The notes under the pieces: model-generated
Databases searched by the model: none
Seen by the model: only the letters and a program-made list of their open reading frames with translations
Told to the model about the DNA's origin: nothing
Translations under genes and position numbers: made by a program
Shown: piece after piece, positions 22,458 through 33,419 of the stretch
Position numbering within the stretch: the first letter of the stretch is position 1
How the letters are laid out: each line of letters starts with the position of its first letter
Source: Hevea brasiliensis
Lineage: Eukaryota; Streptophyta; Magnoliopsida; Malpighiales; Euphorbiaceae
Direction: 5' to 3'
NCBI RefSeq assembly: GCF_030052815.1
Contig: NC_079498.1
Coordinates: 100,088,041 to 100,152,040, forward strand
DNA: 64,000 bases

Positions 22458-24240
22458 GAAAGGGTATGGGAGGCCTGAAATGATGTGGAAGAAAATGGTA
22501 TTTTAAGGTTTATGAGTTTTTAATATTGATGCAGACTTTGTATCTAACAAAATTAAATGACGAAAAAAAAAAGATTAATGTAGTCGAATCTAAACTAATT
22601 TGTTATTGAGGTTTAGTTGTTGTGAATGTTGGATTAAAAATATTAATAGTCCTGCCTCTTATTTGAAGTTTCCACTCGAATATTCAATTTTTCCTCCAGC
22701 AAACTCCATTAGCTGGGTTTTTTATGGAATTTTATTTGTGGCTTTTCTCAGAGAAATTATTTGAATTTCAAACCATAATTTTCATTGAAGATATAAAAGT
22801 TATGCAAACTTAGCACATGACTTTCAATAACAATTTTCGTTGAGATGTTGGAGGTGTGAAAATAAAGCAGTGATGGAGGAGAGAGATAAGAGAGCCAGGA
22901 CGTGAACATCCATGGGCGCTGGTTTTTCTTATCAACAGGGTAAAGCCGGTTCAGAGTGAAACTTTTCATGATAAATCTTTTCATGAAAAATATTTTCATA
23001 TAAAATATTTTTTATATACAAATTATTTTTTATAAAATAAATAAAATTTAAATTAGTTTTTTTAAATATTATTTTTTATATTATTTAAAAATAATTGAAA
23101 CAAATTATTAAATCATTTGAAAATTTTTATTATTAAAATATATTAAAATTTAAATTTAAATTACATTTAATTAACAAATTTGAAATGATAGTTTTTTTGC
23201 AATAACAAATGAACCCCTAAAGAAAAATGAAAATCCTAATCATCGGCAAGTAGCAAAACCTTGTTTTACTGTGGATTGGGCCGCGTTCTACTGTCCAACT
23301 GCTTTGGAAGAATTTGTTTGGTAATTTGGTGGAGTTAAAGGTTGCTAGAGACTCCATTGGCTTCTGTGGTCTGTGGATGACATTGACTGTGGCACTTCAT
23401 GTACTCCCGGCCTCGTGTTCTTTTCACCACATGATCATATGATTTTCATTGAAACCCTTTAAAAATAAAAAATAAAAAAGAGCTTCTAAAATACAAATAT
23501 CACTTAGTAACGGATCATATTTTTGTTAGTACTTAACAAACAACTGTTTTGAAATTATTTAAGGCCCACAAGACCAACATAAAATGATATACAGCTTAGT
23601 ATGTCTTGACAAAATTAATATGATTTTATTAAGAGTTATGTATTGTCTCTATTTTATGTATATGTTCTCTATAAAGAAAAAAAAAACCAAAAAATTACAA
23701 AACACTATAAGTTAATCTTATGGATGACATCAATGTAAGAAAATCTTATAAAATGCCCACTATAAATTTTTATTCAGTGATTGGTTGTAATGTATTCAAT
23801 TAGATTTAATTAAAATTAATTATAGTAAATTAATTTTTTATAACAGCAACAAAATTATGTAATAAGCAGCCTATTCTGCTGTCCATATTTGGGTCAGAGT
23901 CAGACTAGTAGAGTTATTATTTGGTTTTTGCCAAGTTTGGAGTCTTGACTATTTGACCAAATAAATCTTGACTTGCAGAAGCATTCCAATGCAAAATATT
24001 TGGCCAATAATGTTTTAGAATTGGAACCACATTGCAAAAAGCCCCACTTGGAATTTGTCAGGCTGTAAAAGGCGACGAGTTATCTTATGTTTAGCTGCAA
24101 ACACAAACTCAGAATTATAAACACAGTCATAAGCAGCAATTAACAGATATAATTCCTTAACTTTCATCTGATTTTTCACATCATTTTTTTATCAGTCTTC
24201 GAAAATGGAATATTGGTTTATAGTGGGTTCAACCTAAGCT
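22458..24240. other. Non-coding stretch
   Basis: Intergenic sequence with no recognised coding region. AT-rich at 22980-23220. Around 23260-23460 and 23860-24060 it is less AT-rich, but nothing was recognised in any frame. Confidence 0.5.
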
Positions 24241-24267
24241 TTTCTGCTGGGGTTTGCTTTGTGTTAT

Positions 24268-25173
24268 AGTTCAAGAGTGAAGAGAAACACAGGAGCTTCC
24301 TTGAATATTCAAGGAGAAAAAATACTAAAGAGCTCAGGAATTGCTGGAGCTACCGATATTACCATAGTTGGAGCTGGAGTTGCTGGTTCTGCTCTTGCAT
24401 ACACCCTTGCCAAGTTTCGTCTCTGAATTCTGTCTCACTTGCTAGGCTCTAATGAATTGATCAAAAATGGAAAAACAGAAAAATCTGAGAGGAGAGACTT
24501 ATTTTCAAATTTATTTTATAGGATGGATGTCGATGCATAAATTGAAAGAGATTTAACTTAATAGAATTGTTGGTGAACTTCTACAATGAGGAGGATATCT
24601 AAAATTGATTGAATTGGGACTAGAAGGTAAGCAAAAAATATTTCTAGGAAGATTTCCAAGTAATTTCTTTGCTCCAATTTCAGGTTATAATTCAATCTTC
24701 TAACATTTATCAGAAAGTTGATTTTGTTACTGTAGATTGTGTTAATGAGGTTGATGCTCGGCAAGTTTTCGGATATGCTCTTTACAAGGATGGGAAGAGT
24801 ACTAAGCTATCTTACCCAGTGAAGAAATTTTCACAATGATCGTTTCATATAAAGGATGCGTGAAAAGGTTGCATCTCTTTCCAAGTATTTTTCATTTCCA
24901 CTTAAATCTCTTCTTTGTTTAATCTTCATTTCCTTTATCAGGTTTTAGTATTTTGAAGAAGAACACTTATTTGGGTTCTTTATTTCAAATGCAAATCCTT
25001 TGTAGTGTTAGATTGGAACAAGGAACAACAACCTCACTCATTGAAGAAAAAGGGACTACCAAATGATGCACTACAAAACTAAGACAGGCCAATAGCTAAA
25101 AGCACATGATCCCCTCACAATAGTTTGTGATGGTTGCTTCTCAAATCTGCGTCGAACACTTTGTAAACCTACG
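24268..25173 (+). pseudogene. Squalene monooxygenase pseudogene, 5' part
   Basis: Four exon-like blocks separated by intron-like gaps encode the FAD-binding N-terminal region of squalene epoxidase, the ER enzyme that oxidises squalene to 2,3-oxidosqualene in sterol and triterpene synthesis. Block 1 (about 24268-24414) carries ITIVGAGVAGSALAYTLAK, the GxGxxG dinucleotide-binding motif. Block 2 (about 24523-24630) carries RIVGELLQ and GGYLKLIELGLE. Block 3 (about 24737-24868) carries VNEVDARQVFGYALYKDGK. Block 4 (about 25009-25173) carries VRLEQGTTTSLIEEKGT and, in a shifted frame, TIVCDGCFSNLRRTLCKP, then a donor GTAAGT. In-frame stops (in blocks 2, 3 and 4) and a frameshift disable it. The downstream two thirds of the gene are absent. 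Retained introns show that it arose by DNA duplication, not retroposition. Confidence 0.85.
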
Positions 25174-25254
25174 GTAAGTATGTATATCTTTCCACATAAA
25201 TGATTCATTTCATTTGATTATTGATGTAAAGATTTTCTTGGGTGTAATTGGGTT

Positions 25255-25440
25255 AAAAGAATAGTAGAGTTTTGAGCTTGTAATGATGATTTATTATTGA
25301 AGATAGTGAAAGATGGTATATCCGTAGATGTAGCCCTATGTTGAGAGGTGAACCGCGTAAATATTGTTGTTTTGTATGTTTACTTTGTTTCTTTACAGTT
25401 TACACGCTTCCGTGGTATAAAACAATTGGTATCAGAGCAT
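25255..25440 (+). mobile_element. Copia 5' LTR end with primer-binding site, remnant
   Basis: The sequence ends ...ATAAAACA followed by ATTGGTATCAGAGCAT, the initiator-Met primer-binding site (TGGTATCAGAGC at 25427-25438). The preceding ~170 bp, including GAGAGGTGAACCGCGTAAAT, resemble the end of a Tnt1/Tto1-like plant Copia LTR. No gag or pol follows. The remnant starts directly after the squalene monooxygenase pseudogene. Confidence 0.6.
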
Positions 25441-25499
25441 GGGGATGGGGATGATCTTGGTGAGTTTGGTTTAAGTTAGAGTTTAGGGAAGAGAGTGAA

Positions 25500-25552
25500 A
25501 AAAAGAAGAAGAAGAAGAAGAAGAAGAAGAAGAAGAAGAAGAAAGAGAAATT
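25500..25552. repeat. (GAA)n microsatellite
   Basis: About fifteen GAA/AAG trinucleotide units in a row, with A-rich flanks. Confidence 0.9.
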
Positions 25553-25559
25553 TTTGCTT

Positions 25560-26318
25560 AAAACTGGTTTACTATAAATATGTTTGATTCATATATTTAA
25601 TAGATAAGTCTCAGTCTCAGTGTATATTTTATTTCTTAAGTTCATAGTAGACTGAATTTAAACAAAAAAAATCATAACGGAAAAATTCATAATAACAATG
25701 ATGGTAATTAATATACGGATTTTTCTTACTTTGACTCGATGCATCATGGATTTAAGACATAGGATATACGGTGAGATTCACTTATTAAATATATAAATCT
25801 CATATATTTGTCACATATTTGTATTCTGGTTCCATAATAAACTGGGTCTAGACAACAATTTTCTTGAATATACATTTGTTTTTCAAATTTGTGAATTTCG
25901 GTAAATTTTATTAAAATTCATTGATTATGATTTTTTTTTATGAATTGATTATACTAAACTTATTTTGAAGAAAAATGTTCAAAAGAGGGAAAGAAAATGA
26001 TGATAGAAAAGAAATAAATTTAAATTTTATTTTGAGTTGATTTGTTTATTTTTGGAAATGATTAAACTCAACATAAAATTGAAATAAATTTAGATAAAAT
26101 TGAAATATAATAGTTTTAATTGACATTCATTCAAATTTAAAAGGTTTAATTAACTTTTAATAAAAGTTTATGATAATTTAATTATTAGATTAAATACTCA
26201 GGACTAATTTAGATTTTTTACCTAAAAATTTATGTTTCTAATGTATCAAAATACTCTAATCATTGAAAAGACTTCTAAATAGAAAAAAATAACAAATACT
26301 CACTTATTGTTTGAAACT

Positions 26319-26374
<56 letters not shown>

Positions 26375-26715
26375 CACAAAACTATTATTTTTATTACGGA
26401 TAAAATGTTAGTTTGACCTTTTTTATTGTAATTATTTTTTAAAAAAAAAATACTTTTTTATAAAAATACTTTTCATTATTTAGCTATAATATTAACTAAT
26501 AATATACATTTTATCATATTAATAATATATATTTATATTATATATGCATAAGTTTTTTACATTTTAATAAAATTATCAAAATTTAGAAAATAATTTCATC
26601 TATTAAATAGAGAAAATTAAATAGAGAAAGTTATTTTCCTTAAAAATGATTTAATTTTTTTAACTTATAAAATATTTTCTGTTAATTAATTTTTTAAGTG
26701 TTCAAAATACTAAAA

Positions 26716-26751
<36 letters not shown>

Positions 26752-27060
26752 CATTAGTATGGAAATTTAACCAAACACAATTTTTTTCCTGGTCAATAGT
26801 ACTCTCAATATAAAATATTTTAATTTGACATGAATATGAAAGGCAAGGAACACGCACGATAAAGCAGTGTAGCTTTAAATGATAAATTTTTATTAATTTT
26901 TACAGCTACAATTATTTTTAAGTTAATTTTTATATGTAGAGATAAAGTTTTCTCTTTAAATAATTTTAAAAGTATATTCTCTCACATTATTCTAGTACAT
27001 TTAGTGTAAATAATTTCAAAACATTTCTTAATAGAGTCAAATAATTTATAGATAGTGCTC
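25560..27060. other. AT-rich non-coding stretch with (TA)n tracts
   Basis: No coding sequence is recognised. TA-dinucleotide tracts lie at about 26323-26373 and 26720-26748. The rest is low-complexity AT-rich DNA. Confidence 0.7.
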
Positions 27061-27062
27061 TC

Positions 27063-27357
27063 TCTTTTTTTTTTTTCAACTAATTAGATATGAAATTCAT
27101 TGAAGTAGAGAAAATAATTCAAAATTCATTTGCTTCAAAGGATTAAGAGTAAAGGCATCCTTGTTCAGAAAATCAATTACAAAAATTTAACTTGCAAGCC
27201 TAAAAATATCAGAAAAGATACCTGAAAAGTCTCTTGGAATAGAAGCCCTTTAGCTGCCAAAATAACCAACTCAGCATCACTTTTAATTTGAATCGAATGA
27301 AAAGCTATATTTGATGCAAGTAAAAGAGCTTCGTGACCAATTCTAGCTTGAAGATCG
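27063..27357 (-). mobile_element. L1-type LINE fragment with poly(A) tail
   Basis: On the reverse strand an RNase H-like stretch (ARIGHEALLLASNIAF, IQIKSDAELVILAAKG) is followed by a stop, a short AT-rich tail with TTCATATCTAATTAG, and a poly(A) run (poly-T on + at about 27065-27077). This is the usual 3' end of a plant L1 element. Only the last ~300 bp is present, as expected from 5' truncation. Confidence 0.5.
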
Positions 27358-28284
27358 GTTTAGTTTGGTTGGTGGATGCTTGTGGGCTGCAAGCTAGAAG
27401 TTTGGCCTGGAAGGCTCCCGAATGGAATGCCAAAGAGCCCCTCCGCCACTGTCCTCAGCTTCTTGATGCCGATGAGATGCTTTACTCGTTTAAGTTCTAG
27501 CAACTTTCGAGATCTCCTTTATTGCATTATACTTGAAGATATGTATGCGAGTCTTGTTCTATCATTCCCTTTCGGGTACCTTCTTCCATGAAGAGCAATG
27601 GACCCTATTTGGTTTGGATAGGTTAGGTTGTTGGTCTTGGACTATTTATATGAGCCTTTTGTTTACAATCTTCTGGTTGGGTATATGAGCCAGCCCTGCT
27701 TTATGCTGCGATGATTGGGTTCAGTTCTACTTCAAAAGGCTCCTTTTAACCACTTGTATTGCCCTTGTTTATTTTAATTTAATGAATACCTATGTTTTGA
27801 TTAAAAAAATTACAAATAAAAAAATTTTGAAGTCATAATATATTGGATTTTGCTCGGAAGCATCATCCATTTTTACCTTTTCATTTATACATATACAGGC
27901 TAATTTGATAAAAAATGTCAAACAATTGCTCCAATTCAACATTTATATCTAAAATTTCTAATTTTGTGTGAAATAAATTTTTAAAATTTGTCACAATTAT
28001 ATCTAAAAGGATTAAAATGAATTTAAAAAGTTAATAGTAAATTATAATGTAGTACTTAAATTTTATTTGATGAACAAAATTGTCAATTGATTAAACTTTA
28101 TATTTTAAAAGAAAATATATTTTTATATATTTATTTCTAATGAAAATTTAATAGTAAAAATATTTTTATTAATTGAAATTTACATAATTATTTTTTAATC
28201 AACCCAAATAAATTTATTATCTAAATATAAAATACAAAAATAAATTTATACCTTTTTATAAAATAATTTTGAAAAAAAATTATA

Positions 28285-31200
28285 CTCAACTCAACTCAAC
28301 TAAGCCTTTATCCCAAAAATTTGGGGTCGGCTATATGGATTCGCTTTTTCCACTCTGAACGATTTTGGGTTAAATCCTCAGAAATGTTTAATGCTTCTAA
28401 GTCATGTTGTACTACTCTCCTCCAAGTTAATTTAGGTCTACCCCTTTTTTTCTTTCTATCCTCTAACCTAATGTGCTCTACTTGTCTAACTGGAGCCTCC
28501 GTATGTCTACGCTTCACATGACCAAACCACCTCAATCTCCCTTCTCTCAACTTATCTTCAATTGGCACCACTCCTACCTTTTCTCTAATACTCTCATTAC
28601 GGACTTTATCTAGTCTAGTATGGCCACTCATCCACCTTAACATTCTCATCTCTGCAACTCTTATCTTAGATGCATACGACTCTTTCAGTGCCCAACACTC
28701 ACTACCATATAACATAGCCGGTCGTATGGCTGTACGGTAAAATTTTCCTTTTAATTTATTGGGAATCTTACGATCACATAAAACTCCCGTGGCACGTCTC
28801 CACTTCAACCATCTGGCTTTAATCCTATGACTAACATCCTCCTCACATCCCCCATCTACTTGAAGGACTGAGCTTAGATATTTAAAGTGATTACTTTGGG
28901 ACAGTACCACTCCATTCAAACTAACTCCTTCCCTATCACCAGTTTGGCCTTCACTGAACTTGCAATGCATGTATTCTGTCTTCGTTCTACTTAACTTAAA
29001 ACCCTTTGACTCTAGAGTACTTCTCCAAAGTTCTAGCTTCCTATTGACTCCTTCTCGTGTCTCATCTATCAGAACAATATCATCCGCAAACATCATGCAC
29101 CAAGGAATACTCTCTTGTATATGTTTCGTCAGTTCATCTAAAACTAATGTAAAAGGTAAGGGCTTATGGTGATCCTTGGTGTAATCCAATTGAGATCGGA
29201 AAATCACTTGTGTCCCCTCCCACTGTGCGCACAATAGTAGTTGCTCCTTCATACATATCTTTCAATACTTGTATGTACCTAATAGATACCCTCTTTTGTT
29301 CTAACACATTCCATAAGACCTCTCTTGGAACACTATCATAAGCCTTCTCCAAATCAATAAAAACCATGTGTAGATCTTTCTTCACATCTCTATATTTCTC
29401 CATCAAGCTTCTAATGAGAAAGATCGCTTCCATAGTTGAACGACCGGACATGAAACCAAATTGATTGAGAGAGATAGAAGTATCATGACGTAGTCGATGC
29501 TCCACAACTCTCTCCCACAACTTCATAGTATGGCTCATGAGTTTAATTCCCCTATAGTTTGAGCAACTCTGTATGTCTCCCTTATTTTTAAAAATAGGTA
29601 CTAAAATACTCTTCCTCCATTCATCAGGCATTTTCTTTGAGTTTAGAATCTTATTAAATAATTTAGTTAACCATGCCACTCCCATATCTCCCAAATACTT
29701 CCACACTTCAATTGGTATTTCATCGGGTCCACAGGCTTTACCCACTTTCATTCTCTTAAGTGCTTCCTTTACTTCTAAAGATCGAATCCTTCTGGTATAA
29801 TTTGCATTCTTTTCTATTGTTCTATAATCTATATTCACGCTATTACTATTTTGACTATTATTAAAGAGATCATTAAAATAATTTCTCCATCTTTCTTTAA
29901 TGTCCTCATCTTTTACCAACACTTTTCCTTCTTTATCCTTAATGCACCTAACTTGATTGAGATCTTGACATTTCCTTTCTCTACTCCTTGCTAATCTATA
30001 AATATCTTTCTCCCCTTCTTTAGTTCCAAGTTTCTTATATAACTTTTCAAAGGCCTGTGCTCTTGCTTGACTAACTGCCTTTTTTGCTTCTTTCTTTGCT
30101 ATCTTGTACTGTTCATATGCCTCATTATTATCACATTTAGGTAATTTCTTATACCATTCCCTTTTTCTCTTCACTGCCTTTTGTACTTCCTCATTCCACC
30201 ACCATCTCTCTTTTGAGGGTGGTCCATATCCTTTAGACTCTCCAAGTACTTTTCTAGCTACTTCTCTAATCTTTGATGCCATCTGTATCCACATATCATT
30301 GGCCTCCATATCTAGCTTCCATACTTCGGACTCGAGAAGCTCATTTTTGAACTTCACTTGCTTTACTCCTTTGAACTCCCACCACTTTGTTCGAGCTACA
30401 CTATTTCTTCTAACCTTACTTGAATTGTTCCTAAACTTGACATCCAAGACCACCAACCTATGTTGACTTGTTAAAGCCTCTCCTAGAATGACCTTGCAAT
30501 CCTTGCATAGAGCTCTATTTGTCTTCCTGGTTAAGAGGAAGTCGATTTGGCTTCTATGTTGCCCACTTTTGAAAGTCACTAAATGTGACTCTCTTTTTAT
30601 AAAGTAGGTATTTGCTAGTATTAGGTCGTATGCCATAGCAAAATCCAGGATACTTTTTCCCTCCTCATTTATTTGCCAAAACCAAAACCTCCATGAACAT
30701 TCTCATAACCTTGCCTATCACTTCCTACATGTCCATTCAAATCTCCACCAATGAAAACATTCTCTTCATTCGGTATGCTTTGCATTAAATCATCCATATC
30801 TTCCCAAAACCTTTGTTTACTCTCACTGTCTAGTCCTATTTGTGGGGCATAAGCACTAACTATATTTATTGTTTCTCCTTCTAGTACTAGCTTTACTAGT
30901 ATAATTCTATCTCCTACTCTTTTCACATTTACTCTGCGTTTTTAATGTTCTGTCTATGATTATACCCACTCGTTCTTATTTCTCTCCTTTCCAGGTAAAC
31001 CACGGTTTGTACCCTGAATTACCCACTTCCTTACTTTTCTCTCCTACCTATTTAGTCTCCTGAATGCAAGCAATATTCACCCTTCTCCTTTCCAAGGTAT
31101 CCACAAGCTCCATCAATTTTCCTGTAAGTGATCCAACATTCCAAGTACCAACCCTGATCCTCCTCCTATCCTGCTCCTTCCTAATTGGTCTCCTTCTATG

Positions 31201-31560
31201 ATATCTTCTATTGTTTTCTATATCTATCTTGTGTTTTGTTCCACTATTTGTTCTATTATCTGTCCTATGGACTAACTTCTTTACCCACACCCGTCCATGA
31301 TGTGGGAACCCTTGCTCACTTAACACCACACCCGGGCGCGGCATGGCGTCGCTTTCATTGACGCCCTACACCCTTGCATATTTATCACTACACCCGGGCT
31401 CCGATGTAGCGCGTCGTTAGTAGAGGACGCCCCAACGTTTATATCATTTGAATCCATATCATAGGGTGTGACGAAATTTTTACGCTGGTTGTCACCTACC
31501 GCAACCCTCCTCCTTTATCCAGGCTTGGGACCGGCTAAGCGCAAACTACTTAGGCGGAGT
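28285..31560 (-). mobile_element. RTE-type LINE, full-length insertion
   Basis: Flanked by a perfect 18-bp duplication TTTTGAAAAAAAATTATA (28267-28284 and 31561-31578). The 3' end on the minus strand is a short (TTGAG)n repeat rather than poly(A), the 5' end is GC-richer (CCTGGATAAAGGAGGAGGG), and the length of ~3.3 kb fits an RTE-clade LINE with one endonuclease-RT ORF. The equivalent site in the duplicated segment near 3858-3885 is empty. Truncated relatives lie at 48826-51164 and 56422-63623. Confidence 0.9.
28308..31344 (-). pseudogene. RTE LINE endonuclease-reverse transcriptase, broken ORF
   Basis: Reading on the minus strand from 31344: GTWNVGSLTGKLMELVD and CIQETK (start of the apurinic-type endonuclease), then a stop at about 31046. 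At 30926-30669 come INIVSAYAPQIG and FIGGDLNGHVGS (endonuclease core). From 30636 come [10 protein letters not shown] and [10 protein letters not shown] (endonuclease end), then the reverse transcriptase with [16 protein letters not shown] and GLHQGSP. After a one-base loss near 29170 the reading continues in another frame with MMFADDIVLIDE (catalytic FADD), then TEYMHCKF and the C-terminal RLRWFGHVKRRHTEAPV. The enzyme would nick target DNA and copy the element RNA in place. At least three frame breaks or stops make this copy inactive. Confidence 0.88.
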
Positions 31561-31985
31561 TTTTGAAAAAAAATTATAATTAAAAAAAATATATTCAACA
31601 TGAATTATTACATTTATTAAATAAAATACACATATTAACTAGAATAAATTATATATTAGATGCATTATCAATAAATCTTCAATTATAATTATTTTTTATT
31701 TTTAATTAAACAAAAAATTAATTGTAAAATTAAAATCTCAAAAAAACAACAACTATTCTTATTAATTGATAACTCAAAAACGACATGAACCAACACTATA
31801 CAATAGGTGGAGCTATGGTCTAATTATCACCTTCTTTCTCCTCAAGCATGGAAAACCTGCTTTCCACGTCTGCTATGCCCTGCAAGAGAAAGATTGAGTA
31901 GACTTCAGTTGACACATTCTGGTAGCTTAAATTGGAGGTCTATGGGTAACTAGTTTGCCACTTTTACTGCCAAATTAAGCTCTTC

Positions 31986-32210
31986 TTGTCCACATTGGTA
32001 TGGGAAGAATTGCCGTATCAGACACTGTGTTGACATCATTATGCCATATTAGATATAGCGATGATGTCAACACGACACATTAGCACACTGTCCAAACTAT
32101 TAACCACGCGCAATAGTTCAATACTCATTTATTACGAAACTACACTGTACTAAAAGGTTCACAAAATTAATAAAGGTGAGTTTAGTCCAATTGGCTTATA
32201 TATACGCCAA
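31986..32210 (+). promoter_or_regulatory. Promoter-like region of MED15 pseudogene with inverted repeat
   Basis: A perfect 13-bp inverted repeat GTGTTGACATCAT (32027-32039) / ATGATGTCAACAC (32061-32073) with a 21-base loop precedes a TATA-like TTATATATA at 32196-32204. Sequence from CGCCAATACGTTTCCACTTGC onward matches the leader of the KIX gene near 51650. The stem could be a transcription-factor site or an insertion footprint. Its function is unknown. Confidence 0.4.
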
Positions 32211-32221
32211 TACGTTTCCAC

Positions 32222-33243
32222 TTGCACTCTGAGCCTTCCGCACCAGCAGCAGGTATCTATCTCCCGGCTAATTATATTTCCCTCTACATCAATCACTTAT
32301 TCTCCATCTTCACTATCATCGTCTTCTCCTTCTTCTCCAAGTATAACTTCTACTTTTTAATCTTCTTCAAGTTCTATCCATCCTTCTGCTGCTGCTACTG
32401 CTGTGCTTATCTCTTCCGCTGCTGATGGAGCGTTTGGAGCTACCAATATGGTCAAGTCCTCACAGGTACGCCATATAATACTCTTAATTAGTTTCACGGT
32501 GTTATATATATAATTTTTCCTTTTTCTTTTTCCTGGGTAGGATACTGTTCCAGTGGCTGAACCTGCTATAGATTTGCGTGATTGGGGAGTTCACTTGCAA
32601 CCTGATTCATGACAACGAATTGTCGACAAGATGTAAGTGTTCTTTTGTACTGTAGGGGACTTAAAAAAAAATCCCAAATATGTATTATGTTCTCGAAATC
32701 GTAGCTTTTTGTTTGAAAATCAACAATTCAAATTTATAATATACACAAGCTGCCAAAGTAAAACTAACTTCACTTGAACTCAATTTGTCTATTTCATATC
32801 ATAAAACACACTCCTGAAATGAGTTTTGAAAATGAAACAGAAGAAAGCTCATATGCAACCATCTTCGTTAAATTGAATTACTTGAGAGCATCATAATTTG
32901 GCTACTTCAGTTTCCTATACTCCTCCACACCCACAACAACACCACCACCAACCCCACCACAAAAAGAAAGGGCAAATATAGTAACTATTGATTGTTCAAG
33001 TTCCAATCTATTTAGTCATTTTGATGGCTTGATTTTGACTCTGTTAGTGTGGTTTACCAATTGGAAATTTTATTTTGCTGCTACTTCAATCTCCATGCCT
33101 GGTCAATAACTATTAATCTGATGCGTAACAGAGCAGGGACACTTAAGAGGCATCTGCCATTTTCTGATGAAGAGGGACTACTAGAAATCAAGAAAATTGC
33201 AGTGAGGATTGAGGAAGAGATTTATGATGTTGCCACAAGTCAG
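32222..33243 (+). pseudogene. MED15-like KIX pseudogene
   Basis: Three exon equivalents align with the KIX gene at 51742-53012. Exon 1 (to 32465) has the Ser-rich coding sense but lost the region holding the start codon and is frame-disturbed. Exon 2 (32541-32632) encodes EPAIDLRDWGVHLQPDS, then a TGA at 32610-32612 where the intact paralogue has CGA. Exon 3 (33132-33243) encodes GTLKRHLPFSDEEGLLEIKK and EEEIYDVATSQ, the second part of the KIX fold, and keeps its GT donor. The fourth exon (SDYLRK...) is not found downstream. Splice sites are still visible. The C-to-T change at a CpG is typical of methylated plant DNA. Start loss, nonsense codon and missing exon together make it non-functional. 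Confidence 0.85.
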
Positions 33244-33419
33244 GTATTTCCTCTATGCTTGGTTTTAAGGATTTTATACGATAAGCACAAGCTCGCACCA
33301 AACAGACATATATGTCTGCACATGCATGTTTGTTTGCATGTGTATACAACACGTGAATCATTGGGTTGTAAATTTTATTAAATATTTATTCATGAGAATA
33401 TTTTTTTTTGAAATGGGCC

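Larger units (their letters stand above)
27355..31985 (+). repeat. Segmental duplication, copy 2, split by a LINE
   Basis: 27355-28284 and 31561-31985 together match 2985-4275. The RTE LINE at 28285-31560 splits this copy. The duplicated block ends about 240 bp before the first coding-like sequence of the MED15 pseudogene, so it represents upstream DNA of that locus. By-eye divergence is well above that between the two Copia LTRs at 36615-47391, so this duplication is older. Confidence 0.75.

Noticed and set aside
30104..30466. 120-codon + strand frame opposite the LINE (also 50650-51012)
   Set aside because: It is the antisense shadow of the LINE endonuclease-RT coding region and recurs only because the LINE recurs.
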